Below, piece after piece: positions 8,399-17,286 of a stretch of 64,000 nt of DNA. The notes beneath the pieces were generated by a model. That model was not told the origin of the DNA and searched no databases. It saw nothing but the letters and a program-made list of their open reading frames with translations. This DNA is from Citrobacter amalonaticus. GTDB lineage: Bacteria; Pseudomonadota; Gammaproteobacteria; Enterobacterales; Enterobacteriaceae. The stretch spans positions 3,410,001 to 3,474,000 of the forward strand of contig NZ_CP014015.2 in NCBI RefSeq assembly GCF_001559075.2, written 5' to 3'. A program made the translations under genes and the position numbers. Each line of letters opens with the position of its first letter. Position 1 is the stretch's first letter.

Positions 8399-9788
8399 GA
8401 TGCGCCTCCTTACGTGCTGCCTGCGCGGCTTCTTTACCTGCGATGCGACCAAACGTGGTGCCGATGGACATGCCGACACCGGCGGTATAGCCCTTGCCCA
8501 GTACGTTGCCTGCCATCATCTCACCGGCAACGAACAGGTTACGGCTGGGGACGCCTGCAAAATGGACCGCAGCATGTTCATTCACTTTCAGTCCCAGATA
8601 GGTAAAGGTGATCCCTGGTCGCAGGGCATAGCCGTAGTAGGGAGGTGTATCAATGGGGCGCGCCCAGTGGGTTTTCGGTGGCGTCAGGCCCAGCGTTGCG
8701 CAGTCGTCCAGCGTCGTGTGATCAAACTGACCCGGCTGACAGGACTGGTTGTAGTGCTCCACGGTATGGGTAAAGCGTTCGGGATCCAGCCCTAGCTGGC
8801 GGGCCAGTTCATCCAGCGTATTGGCCTGTGCGCCGGGGAAAACTGGCGGCATAAAGTGGCCGATCGCTTTGCTGTCGATGATGGAGTAGCCAATCTGCCC
8901 TGGCTGGTGGGCAACCAGACGCCCCCAGATGGCATAACGTTTCGGCCAGAAATCTTCGCCTTCATCGTAAAAGCGTTCCGCATCCCGGTTGACTACCACG
9001 CCAAGTGAGACGCAATCCACGCGCGTGCAAATGCCGCCATCATACAGCGGGGCCCGGGCATCAATCGCCACACAGTGGGACTGGGATGGATCGCCGATGA
9101 TGTCAGCCCCGGCGTCGATCATAAATTTGAGCAAGACGCCCTGATTAAAGCGGGTGCCGCGAATGAGGAAGTTATCGGCTGGCCATTCGCCGCGTGCGTT
9201 CTCTCCCCAGGCGTCACGCAGCCATTCGCGATTGGATTCAAATCCACCGGCGGCGAGTACGCAGGCTTTTGCCTCAATGCGCTCGTGACCTGCCAGGGCT
9301 GCGACGAAATCGCCATGATGCAATTCAAGCGCCTGCACCGGCGTGTTGTAGCGAATCTGTACCCCCAGCTTTTCTGCGCTGCGGTAATAAGCGTTCACGA
9401 GGGCTTTACCGCCGCCCATGAAAAAGGCATTGGTACGCGCGACGTGCAGCGCACCAGAGAGTGGGGGCTGAAAATTGACACCATGCTGGCGCATCCAGTC
9501 GCGACACTGTGAAGAGGTACGGATCACCAGGCGCGCCAACGCTTCATTGGTATTGCCTTCGGTGACACGCCAGAGATCCTGCCAGAACTCCTCTTCGGGA
9601 TAACTCTCAACCAGCACATCCTGTGGCGCATCGTGCATACAGCGTAAATTGCGCGTGTGTTGGGAGTTGCCGCCGCGCCATTCCCGGGGCGCGGCCTCTA
9701 ACAGCAACACGGAAGCTCCTGCCTCACGGGCGGTTAAGGCGGCACATAACGCGGCATTACCACCGCCAATCACCAGTACATCAACCAT
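8385..9788 (-). CDS. tcuA: FAD-dependent tricarballylate dehydrogenase
   Basis: Oxidises tricarballylate to cis-aconitate, which then enters the TCA cycle through aconitase. The 467-residue flavoprotein is related to the fumarate reductase/succinate dehydrogenase flavoprotein family: N-terminal dinucleotide fold VIGGGNAALCAAL (residues 5-17), a second FAD region around CVLAAGGFESN, and the C-terminal NLFVAGEMMAGNVLGKGYTA-type FAD motif. Shine-Dalgarno TGGAG precedes the ATG. First gene of the tcuABC operon; the frameshifted tcuR lies 97 bp upstream in the same orientation. Confidence 0.9.
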   Translation of the reverse strand: MVDVLVIGGGNAALCAALTAREAGASVLLLEAAPREWRGGNSQHTRNLRCMHDAPQDVLVESYPEEEFWQDLWRVTEGNTNEALARLVIRTSSQCRDWMRQHGVNFQPPLSGALHVARTNAFFMGGGKALVNAYYRSAEKLGVQIRYNTPVQALELHHGDFVAALAGHERIEAKACVLAAGGFESNREWLRDAWGENARGEWPADNFLIRGTRFNQGVLLKFMIDAGADIIGDPSQSHCVAIDARAPLYDGGICTRVDCVSLGVVVNRDAERFYDEGEDFWPKRYAIWGRLVAHQPGQIGYSIIDSKAIGHFMPPVFPGAQANTLDELARQLGLDPERFTHTVEHYNQSCQPGQFDHTTLDDCATLGLTPPKTHWARPIDTPPYYGYALRPGITFTYLGLKVNEHAAVHFAGVPSRNLFVAGEMMAGNVLGKGYTAGVGMSIGTTFGRIAGKEAAQAARKEAHHEAA

Positions 9789-9885
9789 CGTCTACTCCAT
9801 TACCATTTAACTATTTGTTAAATTTGTAATTGAAATGTATACGTACAGGTTGTATGGGCGCTATGGCGGGAAGCTAAAGACCTGT

Positions 9886-10810
9886 TTAGTGAGCGTAAAG
9901 GGTCGCACCCGGCCAACTGCCGGTTTCCACAAGTTCACGCATCACTTTTGTGAGTATCACGCGGGCTGCAAGACCGGCGGGGGTGAGTTCATCGTCAGAC
10001 AGACTGACCAGAAAATTAGGGCGGCTGAGTATGGGATTATGGACGCCAATCACTCTCAGCGCTTCCCTCTCAAGATGCGAAATGGCAGCACCTGGTTGCA
10101 ACGTGGCGCCAAGTCCGCTGCGAACGGCGCGCATCAGTAACGTCAGGCCATCAATTTCCGTGGCGATATCCACCTTCAGTCCGTGTTCCTGACAAATGGC
10201 CTCCAGTCGGCCGCGCAGTCCGTGGCCCAGGCTTGGCATGATCAGGGGAATATTCGCCAGTTGAGCAGGGGTTATGGTGTCATCCGGAATCGCCGCCAGC
10301 AGGTCATGCGTGCCAATCAGAAAAAGTCGCTCTTCGAGAACCGGCCTGGCGCTCCAGCGCAGGATCTTCTCTTTCTGAAAAACAACGGCCAGATCAATCT
10401 GACGGGTGTTGATCATCCGTTCCAGATTACCCGACAGGCTTTCCACCACATGCAGGCGAACGTCGGCGTAATGTTCCCGCATGGCATGAATAAACGGCAT
10501 TCCCAGGACGGAGGCCGTGCTGGGGGCCATACCGACGCTGACGTGTCCGGACAGACGCGCATCGCGCGCGGCCAGAATAGCATCATCAGCATGACGCAAC
10601 GCCAGCTGTGCCTGCGAGTAAAAGGCCAGACCGGCGGGTTGGCGTTACGCCACGCGAGGTTCGCTGCAACAGACGAATGGCGAGTTCGTTTTCCAGCCGC
10701 GTCATCTGCTGGCTGAGCGCGGAGACGCCGATGTCGAGATCGAGCGCCGCGCTGCCCATACTGCCGGTTTCCACAATACGGACAAAATAACGTAGCTGGC
10801 GAAGTTCCAT
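9886..10810 (-). pseudogene. tcuR: LysR-type activator of tcu genes, frameshifted
   Basis: The N-terminal helix-turn-helix (MELRQLRYFVRIVE..., residues 1-57) is read in one frame from 10810. The effector-binding domain (LRHADDAILAARDARLSG... to the stop at 9886) is read in another frame. The break lies at about 10632-10642, where the minus strand reads CCAACCCGCC: the conserved TxAG segment after RGVTPT is lost and continues after a net shift of +1 (or loss of two bases). With two bases restored the protein would be 308 residues, normal for LysR. As written, the first frame stops after 74 residues. A sequencing error in the CCC run is possible. In Salmonella TcuR is required to induce tcuABC. 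Confidence 0.85.
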
Positions 10811-10895
10811 TTCGATTCTCCGGACAAGGCAGGGGGAGATTTTACATTAAAGCAACATGCTGTCAGAAGAAAGCGCAGAGTGGCGAATGGCGCGC

Positions 10896-10926
10896 ATAAA
10901 AAAAGCCAACCGACAGGTTGGCTTTT
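10896..10926 (-). terminator. Rho-independent terminator of fur
   Basis: Read on the minus strand, AAAAGCCAACC pairs with GGTTGGCTTTT around a four-base loop and continues into a T run, 15 bases after the fur stop codon. Confidence 0.9.
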
Positions 10927-10940
10927 CAGAATAGTGCAAA

Positions 10941-11387
10941 TTATTTCGCGTCGTGCGCGTGTTCGTCTTCGCGGCAATCGCCTTCAGCGCAGTGGCCGTA
11001 CAGATAAAGGCTATGGTTCGTCAGACGAATGCCATGTTTTGCTGCGATCTCACGCTGGCGTGCTTCAATAGAATCATCACTGAATTCGATCACTTTGCCG
11101 CAATCGAGGCAAATAAGGTGATCGTGATGATGCTGCTGGGTCAGCTCAAAAACGGATTTGCCGCCTTCAAAATTGTGGCGGGTTACGATCCCGGCGTCAT
11201 CAAACTGGTTCAGCACGCGATACACGGTCGCCAGACCAATTTCTTCACCCATGTCGATCAGTCGTTTATATAAATCTTCCGCACTGACGTGATGGTTTTC
11301 CGGTTCCTGAAGAACTTCCAGAATCTTTAAACGAGGAAGCGTTACTTTCAGGCCAGCCTTCTTTAATGCGGTATTGTTGTCAGTCAT
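10941..11387 (-). CDS. fur: Ferric uptake regulator
   Basis: Fe2+-dependent dimeric repressor of iron acquisition, 148 residues. N-terminal winged helix (TLPRLKILEVLQ..., LATVYRVLNQFDDAGIV), then the metal-binding dimerisation domain with HHHDHLICLDCG (His cluster plus CxxC) and the second cysteine pair in CAEGDC. The C-terminus is His/Asp-rich. Its own terminator follows. Upstream, short overlapping reading frames end at or near the fur start, possibly the uof leader through which RyhB controls fur translation in E. coli (see findings). Confidence 0.97.
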   Translation of the reverse strand: MTDNNTALKKAGLKVTLPRLKILEVLQEPENHHVSAEDLYKRLIDMGEEIGLATVYRVLNQFDDAGIVTRHNFEGGKSVFELTQQHHHDHLICLDCGKVIEFSDDSIEARQREIAAKHGIRLTNHSLYLYGHCAEGDCREDEHAHDAK

Positions 11388-11667
11388 GCGGAATCTGTCC
11401 TGTTGCTAAACGATTCACTTCATACAAGAAGTGACAGAAATTGCACTCGAGATAATGCGTTTCATTATAGGACTGCCGTGTCTAAATGAAAACTGCAAGC
11501 CTCTGGCAAATGTTAATAAATAGTCGGTATTGCCTGGAAATGAGAGCGCCACCTAAAAACTCCCGCACATTGTACAGGGATGGGCAAGAAAGTTACAAAT
11601 TTGTAGCAATTATTTTGATTGGTTCTGTCTATTGATGCGGCGCAAACATTGTCTGCGCCGCCGTACA
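11388..11667 (-). promoter_or_regulatory. fldA-fur intergenic region
   Basis: 280 bp that must hold the fur promoter. It contains an inverted repeat just after the fldA stop, GCGGCGCA / TGCGCCGC at 11637-11644 and 11654-11661, without a T run; it may end or stabilise the fldA mRNA. Minus-strand short ORFs lie at 11465-11415 (16 codons from ATG) and in a second frame whose TGA (11382-11380) overlaps the fur start. Confidence 0.45.
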
Positions 11668-12198
11668 TCAGGCGTTGATGATCTCGTCGAGGTGCAGTTC
11701 TTCAGAAATCTGCTTCACCCATTTTTCCACGCGCTCGGCGGTCAGTTCCGGCTGACGGTCTTCGTCAATCGCCAGACCGACAAAATGGTCGTCATCCGCC
11801 AGACCTTTGGAGGCTTCAAAATGATAGCCTGCGGTCGGCCAGTGACCCACGATAGTTGCACCGCGCGGCTCAATGATATCGCGGATCGTGCCTAACGCGT
11901 CGCAGAAGTATTCTGCATAATCTTCCTGATCGCCGCAGCCGAACAGTGCGACCAGTTTGCCGTTAAAATCAATGTCTTCGAGGGTAGGGAAGAAGTCATC
12001 CCAGTCGCACTGCGCTTCACCGTAGTACCAGGTTGGAATGCCAAGCAGCAGAATGTCGTAGCCTTCGAGATCTTCTTTGCTGCTTTTTGCAATGTCATGC
12101 ACATCGGCAACGTCTTTACCAAGCTGTTTTTGAATCATTTTTGCGATATTTTCGGTGTTCCCGGTGTCGCTGCCGAAAAAGATGCCAGTGATTGCCAT
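11668..12198 (-). CDS. fldA: Flavodoxin I
   Basis: FMN-binding electron carrier of 176 residues, essential in E. coli, serving pyruvate-formate lyase activation, IspG/IspH and biotin synthesis. The FMN phosphate loop FGSDTGNTENIAK is at residues 8-20. The isoalloxazine-binding loops are PTWYYGE and the region around GCGDQEDYAEYFCDA. Length is typical for a long-chain flavodoxin. Upstream of fur in the same orientation, as in E. coli. Confidence 0.97.
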   Translation of the reverse strand: MAITGIFFGSDTGNTENIAKMIQKQLGKDVADVHDIAKSSKEDLEGYDILLLGIPTWYYGEAQCDWDDFFPTLEDIDFNGKLVALFGCGDQEDYAEYFCDALGTIRDIIEPRGATIVGHWPTAGYHFEASKGLADDDHFVGLAIDEDRQPELTAERVEKWVKQISEELHLDEIINA

Positions 12199-12347
12199 GA
12201 GTAAAGTAACCTCTTGAAACTTATTGAAATGGTGGTGGCGAATTGCCCACAGATAAGGGCAATCATAGCAGAACAGTCAGGTATGCGGAAATAGCAAACG
12301 CATACGAGTGCACTCCATGCTACATGAAAGTGGGAAATGGGATGATT

Positions 12348-12641
12348 TCAGGCAAGATCCTGGCCGCGTAGTGCCGCCAGTTGGGCCATCAATATCTCTT
12401 CGATCAGTTCACTGCGGCTCATCTCTCGGGATTCCGCCAGCTCATTCAACGCATCAACCGCTTCCGCGTTGAGTTTGAGTTCGACACGCTTAAGACCGCG
12501 AACTTTGTCGCGTTTGAGTTGATTACGCTTATTAATGCGCAGCTGTTCATCGCGCGAAAGCGGATTGGTTTTCGGTCGTCCCGGGCGACGCTCGTGCGCG
12601 AACAGATCTAGTGTCGTACGGTCCGTTTGTTCTTTGGCCAT
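12348..12641 (-). CDS. ybfE: LexA-regulated protein YbfE
   Basis: 97-residue basic protein with a ribbon-helix-helix-like C-terminal half (RVELKLNAEAVDALNELAESREMSRSE read in two parts) preceded by a Lys/Arg-rich stretch, suggesting DNA binding. Molecular function is unknown. In E. coli it is an SOS gene; the LexA box about 115 bp upstream in this window agrees. Runs opposite to seqA, in line with fldA and fur. Confidence 0.85.
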   Translation of the reverse strand: MAKEQTDRTTLDLFAHERRPGRPKTNPLSRDEQLRINKRNQLKRDKVRGLKRVELKLNAEAVDALNELAESREMSRSELIEEILMAQLAALRGQDLA

Positions 12642-12755
12642 GATATTGGTGACTTCGGGGAAACAATCAGCCAGGCCTCTGCCCGGATGGATAGCGCGCC
12701 ATCATACATCAGCGAATGAGGCGCGCCAACGTTCGCACGCGTAATCGCGCACGGA

Positions 12756-12775
12756 CGCTGAGTTTTTAATCAGTT
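12756..12775 (-). promoter_or_regulatory. LexA box upstream of ybfE
   Basis: CTG at 12758-12760, ten bases, then CAG at 12771-12773: the CTG-N10-CAG core of a LexA operator with an A/T-rich centre. On the minus strand it begins AACTGATTAAAAA, nearly the E. coli ybfE box as I recall it. It overlaps the last codon of ybfF. Confidence 0.75.
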
Positions 12776-13543
12776 AGCCGTTTCATTAAGATAACGACGG
12801 ATGGCGCGCAGCACCGCCTCCGGTTTTTCGGCATGCACCCAGTGACCGGCTCCGGCAATGACGTGCGCACGCGCCTGCGGGAACTGCGCCAGTAAATCGG
12901 CGCGATATGCTTCGGTGACATAAGGGGAGTTGCCGCCGGGAATAAACAGTGCCGGATGATCCCAGGCCGGTATTGTCTCCCAGCCGACGATATGCGGATA
13001 CTGCTCCCACAGCACCGGCACGTTGAAGCGCCATTCGCCGTCAACGAACGATTTCAGCAAAAACTGAATCACACCTTCTTCATTAAGATGTTCGCGCATG
13101 ATTGCAGCCGCCTGCTGACGGGTCTTTGCCGGCGATGCCGTCACCGCGTTGATGGCGGTGAAAATTTCGTCATGGCGACGGACGTGGTAATCCACCGGGG
13201 CAATATCGATCGCCACTAAACGGGCGATGCGTTCCGGGGCCAGCGCGCTGAGCGCCATCACCGCTTTTCCCCCCATCGAATGACCAATAAAGGTGGCTTT
13301 TTCGATGTGTTGCGCATTCAGCGTATCTAACAGATCCTGCGCCATTGCCGGGTAGTTCATCACCGGGTCGCGCGGAGAAAGGCCGTGATTACGCATATCG
13401 ACCTGAATGATGTCATGGTCGTTCACCAGGTCACGAGCCAGCACGCCCAGATTGTCCAGGCTGCCAAATAAACCGTGAACCAGTACGATGGGATAATTAT
13501 TGTGCAGGTTTTGTGCGGATTGCGCTCGGATATTCAATTTCAT
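12770..13543 (-). CDS. ybfF: Acyl-CoA/palmitoyl esterase, alpha/beta hydrolase YbfF
   Basis: Cytoplasmic alpha/beta-hydrolase of 257 residues; E. coli YbfF has thioesterase/esterase activity on acyl-CoA and model esters. Visible: oxyanion HGLFGSLDN, nucleophile elbow GHSMGGK, and the C-terminal GAGHWVHAEKP histidine. The start MKLNIRAQS at 13543 was preferred to a 24-residue upstream extension because it matches the family. Divergent from seqA with about 190 bp between them. Confidence 0.9.
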   Translation of the reverse strand: MKLNIRAQSAQNLHNNYPIVLVHGLFGSLDNLGVLARDLVNDHDIIQVDMRNHGLSPRDPVMNYPAMAQDLLDTLNAQHIEKATFIGHSMGGKAVMALSALAPERIARLVAIDIAPVDYHVRRHDEIFTAINAVTASPAKTRQQAAAIMREHLNEEGVIQFLLKSFVDGEWRFNVPVLWEQYPHIVGWETIPAWDHPALFIPGGNSPYVTEAYRADLLAQFPQARAHVIAGAGHWVHAEKPEAVLRAIRRYLNETAN

Positions 13544-13733
13544 GGCAAAGTTCTTTTTTTCGCTCTGTCGGGTTAGGGTATTATGTTGACCATTCTGCCA
13601 CTGGGCTGCAACCACTTCGGTTTTCTCCGAGTTTTTTGTTCAGCCGGGTTTGACGCTATTCGCTGTTGGGATTTGCCCCTATACTCCCAACGATTTGTAT
13701 TTCAGATCAGATAAGACACCGCACTGGATTAAG

Positions 13734-14279
13734 ATGAAAACGATTGAAGTTGATGATGAACTCTACAGCTATATTGCCAGCCACACGAAGCATATCGGCG
13801 AGAGCGCATCCGAGATTTTACGGCGTATGTTGAAGTTTTCCGCCGCATCACAGCCCGTCACGCCAGTGACAAAAGAGGTTCGCGTCGCGCAGCCGGTTGT
13901 TGCCGAGGCGAAACCCGTCAATCTTGTCAAAGATAAAGTGCGCGCTATGCGTGAACTGCTTCTGTCCGATGAATATGCCGAACAGAAGAAGGCCGTTAAC
14001 CGCTTTATGCTGGTGCTGACTACACTCTATACACTGGATCAACACGCGTTTGCTGAGGCAACGGAATCGTTGCATGGCCGTACGCGTGTCTACTTCGCGG
14101 CTGATGAACAGACGCTACTGAAAAACGGTAACCAGACCAAACCCAAACACGTGCCCGGCACGCCGTATTGGGTGATCACCAACACCAACACCGGCCGTAA
14201 ATGCAGCATGATTGAGCACATCATGCAGTCAATGCAATTCCCGGCGGAATTGATTGAAAAGGTTTGCGGAACAATTTAA
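13734..14279 (+). CDS. seqA: Negative modulator of replication initiation SeqA
   Basis: Binds hemimethylated GATC, sequesters oriC after initiation and organises new DNA behind the fork. 181 residues, same as E. coli. N-terminal oligomerisation segment MKTIEVDDELYSYIASHT, flexible linker (PVTPVTKEVRVAQPVVAEA), and C-terminal DNA-binding domain with NGNQTKPKHVPGTPYWVITN (residue contacts N and T of this loop read methyl-adenine). pgm follows 23 bp on, probably cotranscribed. Confidence 0.96.
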   Translation: MKTIEVDDELYSYIASHTKHIGESASEILRRMLKFSAASQPVTPVTKEVRVAQPVVAEAKPVNLVKDKVRAMRELLLSDEYAEQKKAVNRFMLVLTTLYTLDQHAFAEATESLHGRTRVYFAADEQTLLKNGNQTKPKHVPGTPYWVITNTNTGRKCSMIEHIMQSMQFPAELIEKVCGTI

Positions 14280-14302
14280 TCCATGCAGAGAAGGACCAGG
14301 CA

Positions 14303-15943
14303 ATGGCAATCCACGACCGCGCAGGCAAACCTGCGCAACAGAGTGATTTGATTAACGTCGCGCAACTGACGTCACAATACTATGTACTGAAGCCCGCAAA
14401 AGGAAATGCGGAACACGCGGTGAAGTTCGGCACCTCCGGACACCGTGGCAGTGCAGGCCGTCATAGCTTCAACGAGCCCCATATTCTGGCGATTGCGCAG
14501 GCTATCGCGGAAGAACGTGCAAAAAATGGCATTACGGGTCCGTGCTACGTGGGGAAAGATACTCACGCACTGTCTGAACCGGCGTTTATCTCCGTGCTGG
14601 AAGTGCTCGCAGCGAACGGTGTCGACGTGATTGTTCAGGAGAACAACGGTTTTACCCCCACGCCCGCGGTGTCGAATGCCATTCTGGTCCACAACAAAAA
14701 AGGCGGTCCGCTGGCTGACGGTATTGTGATTACGCCGTCCCACAACCCGCCGGAAGATGGTGGCATTAAATACAACCCGCCTAACGGTGGCCCGGCAGAT
14801 ACCAACGTCACGAAAGTGGTGGAAGATCGCGCGAATGCGCTGTTGGCTGACGATCTGAAAGGCGTGAAGCGTATTTCTCTGGATGCGGCGCTGGCGTCCG
14901 GTCATGTCAAAGAGCAGGACCTGGTACAGCCGTTCGTTGAGGGGCTGGCGGATATCGTCGATATGGCGGCGATCCAGAAAGCCGGTCTGACGCTGGGCGT
15001 GGATCCGCTGGGCGGTTCCGGTATTGAATACTGGAAGCGTATCGCAGAGCATTACAAACTGAATCTGACCATCGTAAACGATCAGGTTGATCAGACTTTC
15101 CGCTTTATGCATCTCGATAAAGATGGCGCAATCCGTATGGACTGTTCCTCTGAATGTGCCATGGCCGGTTTGCTGGCGCTGCGCGATAAGTTCGACCTGG
15201 CGTTCGCCAACGATCCGGATTATGACCGTCACGGTATCGTCACTCCGGCGGGGCTGATGAATCCGAACCACTATCTGGCGGTGGCTATCAACTACCTGTT
15301 CCAGCATCGTCCGCAGTGGGGCAAAGACGTGGCTGTCGGTAAGACGCTGGTCTCTTCGGCAATGATTGACCGCGTGGTTAACGATCTGGGTCGTAAACTG
15401 GTCGAAGTTCCGGTGGGCTTTAAATGGTTCGTTGATGGTCTGTTTGATGGCAGCTTCGGCTTTGGCGGCGAAGAGAGCGCGGGAGCATCCTTCCTGCGTT
15501 TCGACGGTACGCCGTGGTCTACTGATAAAGATGGGATCATCATGTGCCTGCTGGCAGCGGAAATTACTGCCGTCACCGGGAAGAATCCGCAGGAGCACTA
15601 TAACGAGCTTGCCGCCCGTTTTGGTGCGCCGAGCTACAACCGTCTGCAGGCAGGCGCAACGTCGGCACAAAAAGCGGCGCTGTCTAAACTGTCTCCGGAG
15701 ATGGTCAGCGCCAGTACGCTGGCTGGTGACCCGATCACCGCGCGTCTGACGGCGGCACCAGGTAATGGTGCGTCGATTGGCGGTCTGAAAGTCATGACCG
15801 ACAACGGTTGGTTCGCGGCGCGCCCGTCTGGTACAGAAGATGCGTACAAGATCTATTGCGAGAGCTTCCTCGGCGAAGAACATCGCAAACAGATCGAGAA
15901 AGAAGCGGTCGAAATCGTCAGCGAAGTGTTGAAAAACGCCTGA
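14303..15943 (+). CDS. pgm: Phosphoglucomutase
   Basis: Interconverts glucose-1-phosphate and glucose-6-phosphate, linking glycolysis with UDP-glucose, glycogen and envelope sugars. 546 residues as in E. coli. Active-site phosphoserine in TPSHNPPEDGG, metal loop around NDPDYDRHG, sugar-binding GGEESAG, and the phosphate-binding PSGTEDAYK near the C-terminus. Start chosen at MAIHDRAG with AAGGA upstream. Follows seqA in the same orientation and ends at a strong terminator. Confidence 0.97.
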   Translation: MAIHDRAGKPAQQSDLINVAQLTSQYYVLKPAKGNAEHAVKFGTSGHRGSAGRHSFNEPHILAIAQAIAEERAKNGITGPCYVGKDTHALSEPAFISVLEVLAANGVDVIVQENNGFTPTPAVSNAILVHNKKGGPLADGIVITPSHNPPEDGGIKYNPPNGGPADTNVTKVVEDRANALLADDLKGVKRISLDAALASGHVKEQDLVQPFVEGLADIVDMAAIQKAGLTLGVDPLGGSGIEYWKRIAEHYKLNLTIVNDQVDQTFRFMHLDKDGAIRMDCSSECAMAGLLALRDKFDLAFANDPDYDRHGIVTPAGLMNPNHYLAVAINYLFQHRPQWGKDVAVGKTLVSSAMIDRVVNDLGRKLVEVPVGFKWFVDGLFDGSFGFGGEESAGASFLRFDGTPWSTDKDGIIMCLLAAEITAVTGKNPQEHYNELAARFGAPSYNRLQAGATSAQKAALSKLSPEMVSASTLAGDPITARLTAAPGNGASIGGLKVMTDNGWFAARPSGTEDAYKIYCESFLGEEHRKQIEKEAVEIVSEVLKNA

Positions 15944-15958
15944 GCTGGAAAGCCGCAT

Positions 15959-15990
15959 TAAAAAAGGAGCCGTAAGGCTCCTTTTTTATT
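15959..15990 (+). terminator. Rho-independent terminator of seqA-pgm
   Basis: AAAAAGGAGCC / GGCTCCTTTTT hairpin with a GTAA loop and T run, 16 bases after the pgm stop. Confidence 0.92.
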
Positions 15991-16032
15991 TCCGAACACT
16001 TTTCCCGTAGGCTGCTGCCGGTGCTGTTTGAT

Positions 16033-16063
16033 TGCCTGATGGCGCTACGCTTATCAGGCCTAC
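16033..16063. repeat. REP palindrome
   Basis: GCCTGATGGCGCTACGCTTATCAGGC-type REP (arms GCCTGATGGC and TTATCAGGCCTAC) between pgm and the minus-strand gene at 16092. A degenerate fragment of the same arm (GCGCTTTGCTTATCAGG) lies near 16710. Confidence 0.8.
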
Positions 16064-16091
16064 GCTCGCACGTTGGCGGAAGTCCGCGTGG

Positions 16092-16523
16092 TTACTGGGG
16101 GAGCTTATACGCCTGACGCGCTAATAACTTCCAGTCTCCGGCGCTGTCTTTTTTCATCACCAGCATCACGCCGATTTTTACTTCGCCAGGTTTTCCACTG
16201 TCGTTGGTTTTGGCCTCCAGAATATGGCGGACAATCGCGACATCGCCATCAATCTGCACAGTCTGGTCGTTCAGATTCAGAGTTTTAAATTGTGATTTTC
16301 CGGTCACGATAGCGTCAACAAATTCGGCGTTATTTTCAATTCTTCCACTGGAGTGACCATAGCTCAGAGAAGGTAACCCCACTTTTTCCAGACTGGATTT
16401 TTCACCGCTCAGCATCGCCTGACGCATGCTTTCTACAGCATTTGTCACCGCGTTAACGTCTGTACTCTGCGCAAAGCAAGAGCTGCTTAACAGCAAGAGC
16501 GCCATACAAAAGGCTTTTTTCAT
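16092..16523 (-). CDS. Exported NTF2-like (SnoaL/DUF4440-type) protein
   Basis: Predicted periplasmic protein of 143 residues, function unknown. Signal peptide MKKAFCMALLLLSSSCFAQ, then an NTF2-like cone fold: helix-rich DVNAVTNAVESMRQAML, then beta strands QTVQIDGDVAIVRHILEA and IGVMLVMKKDSAGDWKLLARQAYKLP, the typical end of DUF4440/SnoaL-like proteins. The start is put at 16523, six bases after AGGAG, rather than the ATG at 16529 that abuts it. Stands alone between pgm and the next minus-strand gene; not in the E. coli K-12 order as I recall it. Confidence 0.7.
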   Translation of the reverse strand: MKKAFCMALLLLSSSCFAQSTDVNAVTNAVESMRQAMLSGEKSSLEKVGLPSLSYGHSSGRIENNAEFVDAIVTGKSQFKTLNLNDQTVQIDGDVAIVRHILEAKTNDSGKPGEVKIGVMLVMKKDSAGDWKLLARQAYKLPQ

Positions 16524-16728
16524 GTCCATCTCCTGATAGATGTTTTCGGTCTTAGTCGACCCCTGAACCTAATAAAACATTGTCACGACATTCAGGAAAT
16601 AAATAGAACATGCATTCATTAAAAATAAAACCGCGTTTTAATGATGGGTGTCACAGACCGTGAAAAAGGTTAGCGTCGGGCCGGACGAGGTACGGCTGGT
16701 ATTGTTGAAGGCGCTTTGCTTATCAGGT

Positions 16729-17220
16729 TTATGAAAACGGTGTGGCTACTGCGGTATGCCGCCGACAGGTTAATGTCTGGCAGTCAATGCGAACTACGCA
16801 TACCGCTTTCATCATCTCTTCACGATAATGGAACGTTTTTTCTGGTACAACCTGACGCATTATCACGTTCAGACCGTGTTCCATCTCGCGTCGTGGCAGG
16901 GCAATGGATGCCTTTCCGCTGGCAATAATACTGGTATATGCGTAGCTATAATCGCAGGCTTCTTCAGCCTCCATCAGCTGGTGGTCGCCATCAATCTCGA
17001 TACTGATTGCCGGATTTCTACGTAACAGACGCATCTTTTTCCCGTTACGTGCGCCGTGGAACCAGAAAGTCCAGCGCCCGTCCTGATACTCATAACCAAA
17101 ATTGACGGGCACAATATACGGACTGGTCTCATCGTTGAGCGCTATCCGGCAAATCGGGTGATTTTTGATAATGGCGAGAATGTCATCAGGATCGCTGACG
17201 ATACGTTCTGGATTACTCAT
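16729..17220 (-). CDS. Pyridoxamine 5'-phosphate oxidase-like (NimA-type) flavoprotein
   Basis: 163 residues of the split-barrel FMN-binding family that includes nitroimidazole reductase NimA. Signs: RIALNDETSPYIVPVNFGYEY, WFHGARNGKKMRLLRRNP (flavin phosphate contacts) and ISIEID. Such proteins reduce small substrates with a flavin; the substrate here is unknown. Located just after potE in the same orientation with about 65 bp between, so it may be an additional gene of the speF-potE unit or have its own promoter. Salmonella has, as I recall, a similar gene here. Confidence 0.7.
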   Translation of the reverse strand: MSNPERIVSDPDDILAIIKNHPICRIALNDETSPYIVPVNFGYEYQDGRWTFWFHGARNGKKMRLLRRNPAISIEIDGDHQLMEAEEACDYSYAYTSIIASGKASIALPRREMEHGLNVIMRQVVPEKTFHYREEMMKAVCVVRIDCQTLTCRRHTAVATPFS

Positions 17221-17286
17221 GATTGCTGTCTTAAACAGGAAGTTGAGGGAACCGGACCGCAGTTGCCTGCAGTCCGGGATGGGGTA

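Noticed and set aside
5909..9788. Reading the locus as a citrate (cit) rather than tricarballylate system
   Set aside because: Both annotations exist for these families, but the FAD dehydrogenase, Fe-S/heme partner and LysR gene together fit tcuRABC; citrate may still be transported by TcuC.
11637..11661. Hairpin after fldA as a Rho-independent terminator
   Set aside because: No T run follows on the minus strand; kept only as a possible structural element.
14372..15958. 528-codon open frame antisense to pgm
   Set aside because: Composition is that of a reverse-frame shadow (His/Arg-rich, no family resemblance), and pgm is complete and highly conserved on the other strand.
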